Assembly: GCA_965656785.1 (NCBI GenBank)
Contig: CBFHLY010000014.1
Span: forward strand, 1-64,000
DNA length: 64,000 bases
Direction of reading: 5' to 3'
Origin: JALQTD01 sp965656785
Lineage (GTDB): Bacteria > Bacteroidota > Bacteroidia > Flavobacteriales_D > Sanyastnellaceae
The notes beneath the pieces are model-generated. The model saw nothing but the letters and a program-made list of their open reading frames with translations. It was not told where the DNA came from and made no database searches. A program made the position numbers and the translations under genes. This document shows positions 1-9,349 of this stretch, piece after piece. The first letter of the stretch is position 1; each line of letters starts with the position of its first letter.

Positions 1-450
1 AGGTTGCCAGGACGAAACCGCCTGCAACTACAACGCGGATGCCACCGATGAGGACGGATCCTGCACTTACGCTGACGCCGGGTACGACTGTGATGGCGTC
101 TGCTTGAACGACGTGGACCTCGATGGCGTCTGCGACGAGTTCGAAATCCCAGGTTGCCAGGACGAAACCGCTTGCAACTACAACGCGGATGCCACCGATG
201 AGGACGGATCCTGCACTTACGCTGACGCCGGGTACGACTGCGACGGCGTCTGCTTGAACGACGCGGACCTCGATGGCGTCTGCGACGAGTTCGAAATTGC
301 CGGTTGCCAGGACGAAACCGCCTGCAACTTCAACGCGGATGCCACCGATGAGGACGGATCGTGCACCTATGCCGAATTCGCCTATGACTGCGACGGGAAT
401 TGCTTGGTGGACACGGATGGCGATGGCGTGTGCGATGCCTTAGAAGTGCC
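1..450 (+). repeat. Three 150-bp tandem coding repeats
   Basis: Units begin at 1, 151 and 301 with a period of exactly 150 bp (50 codons). Units 1 and 2 differ at only about six bases, unit 3 is more diverged in its second half, and a fourth degenerate unit starts at 451. Near-identity at DNA level, including third positions, points to recent duplication or gene conversion. The array may continue upstream of the window. Confidence 0.95.
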
Positions 451-3400
451 CGGCTGTACGGATGAGACCGCGTGCAATTACCAAGCCGATGCGACGGACG
501 ATGACGCCAGCTGCACGTATCCCGAGATGGGCTTCGATTGCGATGGGGAGCCGTTGCCATGCGAGGCTTGTTACGCCGTATTCGAGCCGGCGTTGACCGA
601 CCAAACCTTGTCCTGCGCAGAAGACCTGCCCACCGCTCCAATGGACGTAACGGCAACCGGATTCTGCACCGGCGATGCGTTGGAGGTCAGCGCCTTCGTC
701 GGTGACGCGTCCGGCGGAATCATTTCAAATGGAGGCACCACCGCTTATGGCAGCGGACCCGATGCCGCCATTCGCATCAATGGACTGGCCAGCCTGGGAT
801 TGGCGCCCACGGATTTGTGGTTTGAGGAGGAACCGCTGACCGTTACGCGATTCAGTAATGGAACAGCATTGGTGGAAGGAACCGTTCGGAACAATGTGAA
901 TGCGGATTTGGCCTGGGAAGTGCACCTGGTTTTTGAAGGCGAACAACCCGCCGACGAATTCCTTGCTGAATCGCCCAACCATGGCCTCATCGCAGCTTAC
1001 GGCTGTCCCATTGACACCGCCAACACCTTGACCTACGTCCTGAAGAACGATCAAAGTTACCTCCAGGGAATGAGCGATTACGCAGGCTCTTACCTCGCGC
1101 TCAACCACATGCCGACGAGCGAAAGCAAGCGGTTCCAGCTGGGATACGGAGGCAACGGCCACAATTGCCAATACGGTATGGGCGGTTGGTTCTCTTGGGA
1201 AGGCATGGTCCAAGGGGAATCCGTCATCGGCTTTGTGGGCGACCTCGTCATCGATTTGAGCGAGGACGAAGTGGTCGAGCCGACCGCCTGCGGTCAGGAC
1301 GCGGTGTACATTCACTACACCGCCTACGATCCCACCTGCAATCTGTGGTGGAATGAAGTGCAGCTCTTCGAGGTGGTGGATGAGGAAGGACCTGTGTTCC
1401 TGAGTGGACCAGCGGATGTGGAGACCGCGTGTGGTGAAATGCCGCCGGTCGTGGGATTGGATGCATTCGAAGTGGCGGAAGGATGTTCCAATGCGAACGT
1501 GGATTTGGCCTACATCGGTGAGACAATCCAAACCGGAGCATGCCCCAACGAATTCATCATCACGCGCACCTGGCAGGCCTCCGACTGCCTCGGAAACACG
1601 ACCGAATACGTCCAAACCATCACCGGAATCGACGACGTCGCACCGGTCATCAGCCCCCTTCCCTCCGACATCTACTTCGGATGCGAGGAAGAGGTGTTCT
1701 ACCTGACCCCGGAAGCCACCGACAACTGCGGCGACGTAACGCTCACGTCTACCTTTGAGGACGTGCCGGGCTCCTGCGGAACCAACTACGACCGCGTCGT
1801 GACGTGGACGGCTACCGATGCATGCGGCAACAGCACCACCGCAATCCAAACCCTGCACGTCGAAGACCTCACGCCACCGAGCTTCGGCAACACGGAGCCC
1901 GAAGTGACCGCACCATGCGGCGATCTGAGCGGCATCGCGGTTGACGTGTCGGACGCATGCAACGACATCTCCTTGACTTACACCGACGCCACCACTGCCG
2001 GCGGATGCTTGGGTGCTTCAGGCACCATCGTTCGGACTTGGTCGGCAGAAGACGCGTGTGGAAACACCGCCTTCTTCACCCAAACCATCGAATTGGTCGA
2101 TGACGTCGCACCGGAAATCAGCCTGAGCTGCGCCTCTGAATTGGTGGTTGAAGGGACCACCTGCGAGGCCGACACGAGCGTCGCCGCTTTGGGCACGCCT
2201 GACTTCTCGGTCACGGACAATTGCGGGGACGTTGCAACGGTTTGGACCACCAACGACAGCGAGGCCGTTGGAAGCTGCACTGGATTCACCTTCGTCCGGA
2301 CCTTTACGTTGACGGCCACCGACCTGTGTGGAAACAACGCTGTGGCGTCGTGCGAGCAGACCATCCAAGTCGAAGACGCCTCCGGTCCCGTAATCAGCAT
2401 CGACTGCCCGGCTGACGTCACCATCGCGGCGAACCCGTCCTGCACTGCGAACCTCAGTACCGACGCAACGGGCATGGCCATCGCCTCCGCTGAGGATGCC
2501 TGCGATGGATCGGTTGCGGTCGAGGTCACGTTCTTCGATGGGCCAACGACGCCAGGATGCGGCGGAACCTATTCGTTTGAACGGACCTTCACGGCCACGG
2601 CCGTTGACGCGTGTGGCCAAGCGGGTGAACCCGCCTTGTGTGTCCAAACCATCACCGTCGAAGACGTCACTGCCCCCGTGTTTGACCCCTATCAGCTCTT
2701 CAGTACGGTGGAATGCTCTGCGCTCGAAGATCCGTTTGACACGAACTACCTCCCATTGACGGCTGCCGATGCGTGCGGATCGGACGTGACGTACAGCGTG
2801 AATGCAACCCTGCTGGGCGGAGGATGTCCGGGCACTTGGCTGCGGGTTTGGACTGCGCAAGACGCTTGTGGCAACGCAGCGACCGCCGAACAATACCTCA
2901 CCCTGTTCGACAACACCGAACCGACGATTTCCGTGGCCGGTTCTGCCGCAGCCTTCCTCGATGAAAACGGGGATTGGAGTTTGGACCTTCAAGCCAGCGC
3001 AACCGACAACTGCAGCAGCATCGAGGACGGTACGTTGACCATCAACTTCTTCGACGAAACTTCGACCCCGCTCTGTGCTGGCGATGACAACTCGCCGGAG
3101 GGCAGCTATGAGTTCGTGCGGATTTGGATTGCTGAAGACTTCTGTAACCTCACGAGCACAACGGGAACGTTCATCACGGTTCAGGATACCATCGCGCCCA
3201 CGTTGACAGCAGAATCCGTTGTCGTGGAATGCACGGATTACAATGCCCTATCCGACTGGGGCGGATGGACCGCCACGGACAACGCAGACACCGAAGTTGC
3301 GGTGACCTGGACCGATGAACCCGTGAACCCCACAAGCGGCTGCTACACGGTTCTGCGCACGCTCACCGCCGTGGATGATTGCGGCAACGTATCTGAAGTG

Positions 3401-6400
3401 GTCCAAACCCTGATCATCGAAGACACCACGTCACCGACCTTCACCAGCGTACCCACGAACCAACTCAACGACTGCAACGAGCAACCTTATGCCGTGGCCG
3501 CCATCGATGCGTGCTCCAACGTCGTCATCACCGAGACGCGCGAAATCCTGAGCGAAGACGCGTGCGGAAACTACAGCCACTTGGTGACCATCACGGCATC
3601 GGATGCTTGCAACAACGTCGCTACGACGCAATTCACGATTACGGTTCAAGACGACGTCGCTCCTGAATTCGCGGAGTCCCTTCCCGCTAGCGTCACCGTG
3701 GAATGCGACGCCATCCCCACGGCCCCGGTGTTGACGGCAACCGACAACTGCTCGGAGGCTGCGGTCGTGACGTTCGACGAGTCCACCACTGCGGGCGCGT
3801 GCCCTGGATCCTACACGATCACGCGGACTTGGACGGCGAGCGATTGCTCCGGCAACGAAACCACGCACGTCCAAACGATCGAAGTGTCGGACCAAACCCC
3901 GCCCACGTTCACGCACGTCCCAGCGGACCAACTTGAATCCTGCACCGAACAGCCGTACACGGCCGAAGCCATCGACGCCTGCTCGAACGTGACCATAACG
4001 GAAAATCGGACCGTCTTGAGCGACGATGCTTGCGGGAACTACGTGCACCTCGTGACCTTAACGGCCACCGACGAATGCAACAACGCCACCACAGCCACCT
4101 TCACCATCGAGGTGAACGACACAACGGCTCCTGCCTTCAACGAGGAGTTGCCCGCTGACCTCACCGTGGCGTGCGGAACCCTTCCGGCACCTGCAACCCT
4201 GACGGCCGCAGACAATTGCAGCCTTGTAGCAGTGGAGTTCTTGGAATCGTTCGAAGCGGGCAATTGCGAAGGAACGGGCGTTTGGACGCGGACATGGACC
4301 GCGACGGATTGCTCGGGCAACGTCACGGACCACACCCAAGTCATCAGCGTCATCGACAACGATGCGCCGGAACTCGTGGCCGCTTCAGTCCTTGAGTTGT
4401 CCGTCGAAGCGTTCGTCGAAGACTCTGCTTACGCCACCGCGGTGGATGCTTGTTCCGATGCGTTGCTGTCCTTCACGGACCAATTCATTGCAGGCGATTG
4501 CACCGGCACCCTCGTGCGAACCTATGTGGCGGTCGATGCCTGCGGCAACCAAACGGTTCCGGTCGAACAAGAAATCATCCTGATCGACTCGTTGGCGCCG
4601 GTGGTGCTGACCACCCCCGAAGACCTCACCCTCGGATGCGACGAAGCGATTTCCGTGGCGCTCCCAACGGCCGTGGACAATTTCGACACCGACCTCGAAA
4701 TCACCTTCGTGGACGATACGTTACAGGCCTCAAGCGCAACGGAATTCGAATTGATGCGGACGTTCACGATCGTGGACGATTGCGGAAACAGCGCGACCAC
4801 CAGCGTGGTGATCTCCATCGTGGATTCAACCGGGCCCGAATTGGTGTACCAAGCGCCTGCTCCGGTGCTCCAAAGTACCGAATGGGAGGAGTCCTTGCTG
4901 GCCTTCTACGAGCCGGTGGTCCAAGACAACTGCACCTCGGAAACGGGAGGCGGGGGCGCGTCAGCGGGCGCGCTTCAAGGAACGGGCCTGCCGGGAACGT
5001 GGTCCCATTCCATCGTGGAAGGCAACTGTGCGGGAGCGTTCGATGTCGTCGTCAATTACGTCTTCAGTGACGAAAACGGCAACGCGTTGGAAATTCCATT
5101 CACCCTCAGCTTCTTGGATCCGGTAGACCCGGTGATGACGTTCGTGCCGGCGGATACCACGTTGAATTGCGATGCGGCGCTGCCCGAGGATTTGGCCACG
5201 GCGGTAGACAACGCCACCGCCAGCGAAGACTTGATCCTCACCTACACGGATGAAGTGACCGCGGGCACCTGCCCCAACGAATTCACCATCGTGCGCACGC
5301 ACACCGCTGCGGATGCATGCGGCAACACCGCCGTGGCGACCCAAATCCTGACCGTGGTGGACGACCAAGCGCCCACCTTCACCTTCGTGCCCGACACCGC
5401 AACGGTGCAGTGCTCGGAGGACTTGCCCGCACCCAATGCCGTGGCTGAAGACGCTTGCGGTGCGGTAACGCTCACCACTTCCGATGCTATTGTGGCTGTG
5501 GGGGGCGCGGGCAATTACACGCTCCAGCGGACCTTCACGGCGACCGACGAATGCGGCAACGCGGAAACGGCCGTTCAAACCATCCACGTGGTGGACACCG
5601 TGGGTCCTGTGTTCGATGCCGAACCGGGCAACCTGATTGTGACGCACGAGGCTTGGTTGGTCATCGACCTGATGAACTATGCACCCACCTTCGAAGACGC
5701 TTGCGATCCGAATGCGACCTTGGACATGAGCGTGGTGATTTCGGATGTGGCGTGTACCGGCACATTCGTTGCTGCGGTGACGTACACGGCCACGGATGCG
5801 TCCGGAAATTCGAGCAGCGTGAGCAACACGGTGACCGTGACCGACTCGTCTGCTCCAGTGATTTCGTTCGTCCCGGCCAACGTTGCCTTGTCGTGCGACG
5901 AGTTGGTACCCTTTGAATGGATCGTTGCGAGCGATGATGCGACGGCGGACGCGGATTTGGTCTACGACCATGAGGACGTCATCGTTGAAGGCAGCTGCAG
6001 CACCGAATACGTCATCGAACGCACCTTCACGGTCACCGATGCGTGCGGAAACAGCTCCATCGCTCTGCAGGTGTTGACCATCAGCGACACCACCGCTCCG
6101 ACGCTCGAAGGCACCTGCGAAGTGGACAACGGCGAATCCATCGCGCTGTGCTTCGACTCCTATGGCGGGGCGTTCACCTTGCCAGATGCGTGTGTCCTTG
6201 ATGTCACCGACAATTGCGACGCCGGCACCGAGGTGGTTTACGAGGAAGTGATCGAGCCCGCTTTGCCTGCCGGCACCGACATCATGCAAGGGTATTGCAC
6301 CGTCACGACGCCTGAGGTCATGCCGGATGATTTGACCTGCGATAACATGCTGCCTTACAGTGTGTTCCTGGGTAGCTTTGCGGGCGAGGCGTTCTATGAA

Positions 6401-7273
6401 TCGGTCGCGGGGACGGCGACGCATTTGGACGATGGAACCTTCGTCTTGAGCCAAACCGTGGTCGCATCCGACAACCCCAATGCGGGCTGGACGATTGATG
6501 TCGCCTTCACCGAAGGCCTGAACTGGACCGATTGGATGAACACCCCTGGAGCGCAATCCTACCGCTATGTCTGTGGGACTCAGGTGAACGACCACGAGAA
6601 TTGGTTGTACCACATCATGACGTCGGGTACGATGACGGGATGGGGCGACTATGCGGGATCCGTGCTGAATTTGACCCACCAACCGTCCAACTTCTACTAC
6701 GCCATGCAGGAAGGGTTCGGGGCAAACAACAAGAACAGCAACTACGGGTACAGCGCCGACTTCTTCTACACAGGCACGTTGAACGGAAACCCGGTTTCGG
6801 GAACGGGCGATTTGTTCGGTGATCTGAGCTGCACGGAACCGGTCACCGTGACGCGGACGTACACGGCGACGGACTGCGCAGGGAATGCGACCAGCTTTGA
6901 GTACGTTCTGAGCGTGGAATCGACTTCCTGCTTGCCCACTCCGCCCATCGCCGGCCCGTATGAAGATGAAGAGGACAGCGGACCCAGCGGCATGGGCTTG
7001 GGCGAAAACGGCATAGAAATCGTTTCGTTGTACCCGAACCCGGCATCCGACGTCGCCCTGTTGAACTTCAACATCGACAAAGACGACGTGGTGGCCGTCC
7101 AGCTCCGCAGCCTGCAAGGTGCTTTAATCAGCGACATCTTCCATGGGCAGGTCTTTGCGAAAATTCCGCAGACCATCGAATTCCGGGTGAAAGGCTTGGA
7201 AGTTGGAACCTATGCCGTGGTCATCTCCACTTCTCAAGAACGCGTTTCACGGTTGTTGGTGGTGATGCCCTAA
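2..7273 (+). CDS. Giant T9SS-exported surface protein with Cys-rich tandem repeats and HYR-like domains (5' truncated)
   Basis: The frame is open from the window edge, so the true start lies upstream; 2423 residues are visible. Residues 1-185 are roughly 50-residue Cys/Asp-rich repeats (core DETACNYNADATDEDGSC with DxDxDGVCD calcium-type loops). About twenty HYR-like (hyalin/Ig-type) domains follow from residue 460 to 2080, each ending in a motif like TATDxCGN followed by a hinge such as DxTAPxF. Two copies of an unrecognised domain flank the array (residues ~235-420 and ~2117-2277). Residues 2338-2423 are a typical type A T9SS sorting domain (LYPNPASD, then a GxYxV-type strand), so the protein should be exported and anchored or released at the surface. 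An adhesin or structural role is inference. A hairpin terminator follows the stop codon. Confidence 0.93.
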   Translation, partial: GCQDETACNYNADATDEDGSCTYADAGYDCDGVCLNDVDLDGVCDEFEIPGCQDETACNYNADATDEDGSCTYADAGYDCDGVCLNDADLDGVCDEFEIAGCQDETACNFNADATDEDGSCTYAEFAYDCDGNCLVDTDGDGVCDALEVPGCTDETACNYQADATDDDASCTYPEMGFDCDGEPLPCEACYAVFEPALTDQTLSCAEDLPTAPMDVTATGFCTGDALEVSAFVGDASGGIISNGGTTAYGSGPDAAIRINGLASLGLAPTDLWFEEEPLTVTRFSNGTALVEGTVRNNVNADLAWEVHLVFEGEQPADEFLAESPNHGLIAAYGCPIDTANTLTYVLKNDQSYLQGMSDYAGSYLALNHMPTSESKRFQLGYGGNGHNCQYGMGGWFSWEGMVQGESVIGFVGDLVIDLSEDEVVEPTACGQDAVYIHYTAYDPTCNLWWNEVQLFEVVDEEGPVFLSGPADVETACGEMPPVVGLDAFEVAEGCSNANVDLAYIGETIQTGACPNEFIITRTWQASDCLGNTTEYVQTITGIDDVAPVISPLPSDIYFGCEEEVFYLTPEATDNCGDVTLTSTFEDVPGSCGTNYDRVVTWTATDACGNSTTAIQTLHVEDLTPPSFGNTEPEVTAPCGDLSGIAVDVSDACNDISLTYTDATTAGGCLGASGTIVRTWSAEDACGNTAFFTQTIELVDDVAPEISLSCASELVVEGTTCEADTSVAALGTPDFSVTDNCGDVATVWTTNDSEAVGSCTGFTFVRTFTLTATDLCGNNAVASCEQTIQVEDASGPVISIDCPADVTIAANPSCTANLSTDATGMAIASAEDACDGSVAVEVTFFDGPTTPGCGGTYSFERTFTATAVDACGQAGEPALCVQTITVEDVTAPVFDPYQLFSTVECSALEDPFDTNYLPLTAADACGSDVTYSVNATLLGGGCPGTWLRVWTAQDACGNAATAEQYLTLFDNTEPTISVAGSAAAFLDENGDWSLDLQASATDNCSSIEDGTLTINFFDETSTPLCAGDDNSPEGSYEFVRIWIAEDFCNLTSTTGTFITVQDTIAPTLTAESVVVECTDYNALSDWGGWTATDNADTEVAVTWTDEPVNPTSGCYTVLRTLTAVDDCGNVSEVVQTLIIEDTTSPTFTSVPTNQLNDCNEQPYAVAAIDACSNVVITETREILSEDACGNYSHLVTITASDACNNVATTQFTITVQDDVAPEFAESLPASVTVECDAIPTAPVLTATDNCSEAAVVTFDESTTAGACPGSYTITRTWTASDCSGNETTHVQTIEVSDQTPPTFTHVPADQLESCTEQPYTAEAIDACSNVTITENRTVLSDDACGNYVHLVTLTATDECNNATTATFTIEVNDTTAPAFNEELPADLTVACGTLPAPATLTAADNCSLVAVEFLESFEAGNCEGTGVWTRTWTATDCSGNVTDHTQVISVIDNDAPELVAASVLELSVEAFVEDSAYATAVDACSDALLSFTDQFIAGDCTGTLVRTYVAVDACGNQTVPVEQEIILIDSLAPVVLTTPEDLTLGCDEAISVALPTAVDNFDTDLEITFVDDTLQASSATEFELMRTFTIVDDCGNSATTSVVISIVDSTGPELVYQAPAPVLQSTEWEESLLAFYEPVVQDNCTSETGGGGASAGALQGTGLPGTWSHSIVEGNCAGAFDVVVNYVFSDENGNALEIPFTLSFLDPVDPVMTFVPADTTLNCDAALPEDLATAVDNATASEDLILTYTDEVTAGTCPNEFTIVRTHTAADACGNTAVATQILTVVDDQAPTFTFVPDTATVQCSEDLPAPNAVAEDACGAVTLTTSDAIVAVGGAGNYTLQRTFTATDECGNAETAVQTIHVVDTVGPVFDAEPGNLIVTHEAWLVIDLMNYAPTFEDACDPNATLDMSVVISDVACTGTFVAAVTYTATDASGNSSSVSNTVTVTDSSAPVISFVPANVALSCDELVPFEWIVASDDATADADLVYDHEDVIVEGSCSTEYVIERTFTVTDACGNSSIALQVLTISDTTAPTLEGTCEVDNGESIALCFDSYGGAFTLPDACVLDVTDNCDAGTEVVYEEVIEPALPAGTDIMQGYCTVTTPEVMPDDLTCDNMLPYSVFLGSFAGEAFYESVAGTATHLDDGTFVLSQTVVASDNPNAGWTIDVAFTEGLNWTDWMNTPGAQSYRYVCGTQVNDHENWLYHIMTSGTMTGWGDYAGSVLNLTHQPSNFYYAMQEGFGANNKNSNYGYSADFFYTGTLNGNPVSGTGDLFGDLSCTEPVTVTRTYTATDCAGNATSFEYVLSVESTSCLPTPPIAGPYEDEEDSGPSGMGLGENGIEIVSLYPNPASDVALLNFNIDKDDVVAVQLRSLQGALISDIFHGQVFAKIPQTIEFRVKGLEVGTYAVVISTSQERVSRLLVVMP

Positions 7274-7308
7274 CGCATCCTTCGATGTGGAGCGCACGGC
7301 TCCCAAAT

Positions 7309-7353
7309 CGCAGAGAAGCCGCCCCTTCCGGGACGGCTTTTCTGCGTATTTTT
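7309..7353 (+). terminator. Rho-independent terminator after the surface protein gene
   Basis: A long stem (left arm 7309-7324, right arm 7331-7346, one G-T wobble and one mismatch) with a TTCC-type loop is followed by TATTTTT. The T tract ends only five bases before the next start codon and overlaps a -7-like box. Confidence 0.85.
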
Positions 7354-7354
7354 A
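7347..7354 (+). promoter_or_regulatory. -7-like box of the SHAEG-repeat gene
   Basis: TATTTTTA is one base from the Bacteroidota -7 consensus TAnnTTTG and lies exactly four bases before the ATG at 7359. It is embedded in the T tract of the upstream terminator. No TTTG -33 element is visible, so this is tentative. Confidence 0.4.
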
Positions 7355-7358
7355 GGCT

Positions 7359-8537
7359 ATGAAACACCTCAGCAAGCCCTTTTTGATGTGCGCCAGCGGA
7401 TGGTTTTTCGCGCTGGCAGTCGCTCTTCCCGCCTCTGGCCAAACCGAAATCGGATTCCCCTACAACCCGGACTACGATGGCAACGGTGAAATCGAAATTG
7501 GAGATCTCCTGCAGTTCCTCCCCTACTACGGAAGCTCGTTTCTCGTAGAAGGCGTGTTGCCGGTGGCTGGGGGCGGAACGGGATCCAACAATGCGTCCGC
7601 AGCCCGGGACTCATTGGGTTTGGCCTTGTTCCAAGACACCCTCATCAGCAACCAGGAAATGGCTTACGTCCACGGTGCCCTGCGCGTGGAAACGACCCTG
7701 AGTCAGGGACTCAATGCGAATGCGACGGGCGCTTTCGCCCAGGCGAGCGGCCTGAATGTCACTGCGTCCGGTGCCTACAGCCACGCCCAAAATCGCCTCA
7801 CCAACGCCACCGCCACCTGTTCCAGCGCGGCCGGGGAAGGATGCACGGCAGCGGGTGTGGCCTCGCATGCTCAGGGCATGAGTTCGTTCGCATCGGGTAC
7901 CGCCTCACACGCTGAAGGTTACGCAACCGACGCCACGGCCAACTACGCTCACGCTGAAGGATACGTGACGCTAGCCAACAGTACGGCCGCCCACGCTGAA
8001 GGCTACTTGACCGACGCAACGGGCCTCTACAGCCATGCGGAAAACCGCAACACGGTCGCATCGGGAACCGCCTCACACGCCGAGGGCGATGCCACTTTGG
8101 CCAGCGGCAGCAACAGCCACGCCGAAGGATTCCAATCCGATGCCACCGGCTATGCAGCGCACGCGGAAGGCTACCAAACCATCGCCTCGGGACTCTACAG
8201 CTCATCGCACGGTCGCCAAACCCAAGCCCTGAGCAACTCCTCCGCCGCCTTCGGACTGTCCACCGTAGCGGATGCCGATCAAAGTTTCGCGGTGGGCCAA
8301 TACAACACCCTCGAAGTGCCCGGGCTCCTCTTCGCTGTGGGCAACGGCTCCATTCAAGAGCGTAGCAACGCCCTGACCGTCATCAACGACGGAACGGTGG
8401 AAGTGCACGAAACCCTCCTCGTGGGCGGAACCAACCCGATGCAGGTGATCGATTCCCTCAATTCCCGGGTGACCGAACTCGAAGAAGCCCTGCTTCTGTT
8501 GACGAGTCAGGTGGAAACGCTGCTCCAAGGTCAGTGA
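7359..8537 (+). CDS. Secreted YadA-head-like (SHAEG-repeat) protein with EF-hand module and C-terminal coiled coil
   Basis: The 392-residue protein begins with a signal peptide (cleavage near ASGQ, residue 28). Next comes one dockerin/EF-hand-like calcium loop (YDGNGEIEIGDLLQFL, residues ~37-52). Residues ~110-320 are short repeats of the type SHAEGxxTxASG, the signature of YadA/Hep-Hag left-handed trimeric beta-roll heads. The last ~35 residues are a heptad-like coiled coil (VTELEEALLLLTSQVETL). In known proteins of this fold the head trimerises, so a trimeric fibre is likely. There is no YadA membrane anchor and no T9SS sorting domain, so how it is held at the surface is unclear. Phage tail-fibre proteins can carry similar repeats, but nothing nearby is phage-like. 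A convergent terminator separates it from the next gene. Confidence 0.88.
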   Translation: MKHLSKPFLMCASGWFFALAVALPASGQTEIGFPYNPDYDGNGEIEIGDLLQFLPYYGSSFLVEGVLPVAGGGTGSNNASAARDSLGLALFQDTLISNQEMAYVHGALRVETTLSQGLNANATGAFAQASGLNVTASGAYSHAQNRLTNATATCSSAAGEGCTAAGVASHAQGMSSFASGTASHAEGYATDATANYAHAEGYVTLANSTAAHAEGYLTDATGLYSHAENRNTVASGTASHAEGDATLASGSNSHAEGFQSDATGYAAHAEGYQTIASGLYSSSHGRQTQALSNSSAAFGLSTVADADQSFAVGQYNTLEVPGLLFAVGNGSIQERSNALTVINDGTVEVHETLLVGGTNPMQVIDSLNSRVTELEEALLLLTSQVETLLQGQ

Positions 8538-8548
8538 ACCCCGCTTGT

Positions 8549-8596
8549 GAAAATGAAAACGGCCCGAACTGCTCAGTCCGGGCCGTTTTCATTTTC
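8549..8596. terminator. Bidirectional terminator between convergent genes
   Basis: A perfect 18-bp inverted repeat (8549-8566 and 8579-8596) with a 12-base loop carries A-rich and T-rich flanks on both sides, so it can serve the plus-strand SHAEG gene and the minus-strand gene that follows. Confidence 0.92.
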
Positions 8597-8608
8597 ATCC
8601 TTCGGTCC

Positions 8609-9073
8609 TCAATTCGCCGACAGCCCTCCGATGCGAGCCGAACCGGATTCCAACCGACCCGAACGAACCACTCCCTGAACCACCACCGACTCGCTGCAAA
8701 TCCAAGCCTGATGCTCCTCGCTCCAGACGAACGGCCCCACCGCGGCCTGCTGCAACTGCCTCACTGCATCCGTCAGGACGATCAGCTGCTCATGCTGAGC
8801 CCTCACGATTTGGTCGAGCCATTCCACTTGATCCGTCAGACCATCCACTGTCTCAGCCGGAACGACCGCTGGGAATTCCACGTCTTGGCCAAAGATGGAC
8901 AACAGTTCCATGAGGTCGAACGTCGCAATGTTGCCGTTGCCGTTGGCGTCCGGATTGTAAAGCCACGGCGCACCAGGTGAGGAGTCAGCGGTGCTTTGAG
9001 CTGCCGCCGTGGTCATGCCCAGGACGGAGAGTGCTCCTGCGAGGAAGAGCGAGTTGAGGGAAAACAGGCGCAT
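8609..9073 (-). CDS. Small secreted protein with dockerin/EF-hand-like loop
   Basis: I chose the ATG at 9073 because it starts a clear signal peptide (MRLFSLNSLFLAGALSVLG, cleavage after AAAQ); an ATG 33 bases upstream would add a non-hydrophobic extension. The mature ~130 residues contain one calcium loop (NPDANGNGNIATFDLMELLS, ending IFGQD) like that of the SHAEG-repeat protein next door. A helical stretch with heptad-like hydrophobics follows (DQVEWLDQIVRAQHEQLIVL), then a short tail with a WSEEHQAWIC segment. The shared calcium module and convergent position suggest a related surface function, but no family can be named. Confidence 0.8.
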   Translation of the reverse strand: MRLFSLNSLFLAGALSVLGMTTAAAQSTADSSPGAPWLYNPDANGNGNIATFDLMELLSIFGQDVEFPAVVPAETVDGLTDQVEWLDQIVRAQHEQLIVLTDAVRQLQQAAVGPFVWSEEHQAWICSESVVVQGVVRSGRLESGSARIGGLSAN

Positions 9074-9156
9074 AAAATTTGGATTTAATGGTTCAATGTA
9101 GGCCATTCATCGACCAAGCCCCGAACGCTTTAACCAAAAATCTGTTACCGCCCCAA

Positions 9157-9192
9157 AACAAAAAGCCCGTCAGCTTGAAAAGCGACGGGCTT
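9157..9192 (-). terminator. Terminator of the tRNA-Gln gene
   Basis: Read on the minus strand, the 9-bp arms AAGCCCGTC (9184-9192) and GACGGGCTT (9163-9171) form a hairpin just after the tRNA 3' end, followed by TTTGTTTT. Confidence 0.85.
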
Positions 9193-9195
9193 CAG

Positions 9196-9266
9196 TTCCC
9201 CGACCAGGACTCGAACCTGGAAAAACGGCACCAAAAACCGGTGTGTTACCATTACACCATCGGGGA
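9196..9266 (-). tRNA. tRNA-Gln (UUG)
   Basis: On the minus strand the sequence folds as acceptor TCCCCGA/TCGGGGA, D arm GTGT-AATGGTA-ACAC, anticodon loop TTTTGGT with anticodon TTG, and T arm CCAGG-TTCGAGT-CCTGG, with discriminator A. The terminal CCA is not encoded. The outermost anticodon-stem pair (C-U) is mismatched and the innermost is a T-G wobble. Confidence 0.95.
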
Positions 9267-9271
9267 GTGAT

Positions 9272-9279
9272 TACATTTG
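9272..9279 (+). promoter_or_regulatory. -7 box upstream of the aldehyde dehydrogenase gene
   Basis: TACATTTG is a perfect match to TAnnTTTG and lies 70 bases before the ATG at 9350, just outside the divergent tRNA-Gln gene. No -33 TTTG is evident at the usual spacing. Confidence 0.55.
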
Positions 9280-9349
9280 TCAGCGAACGTGACCAAGAAA
9301 ATCGAGCGCGAAGATAAAGAAATTTCGCGCTCACGCCAACACCATCGGC

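Noticed and set aside
4961..7117. A 718-codon open frame on the minus strand, antisense to the giant surface protein
   Set aside because: Its translation is Arg/His/Val-rich low-complexity sequence mirroring the GC-rich plus-strand gene, with no domain or signal. Long antisense frames are common in GC-rich repetitive genes.
7359..8537. Prophage tail-fibre remnant
   Set aside because: SHAEG repeats occur in phage fibres, but there is a signal peptide, a calcium loop shared with a neighbouring secreted protein, and no other phage gene nearby.
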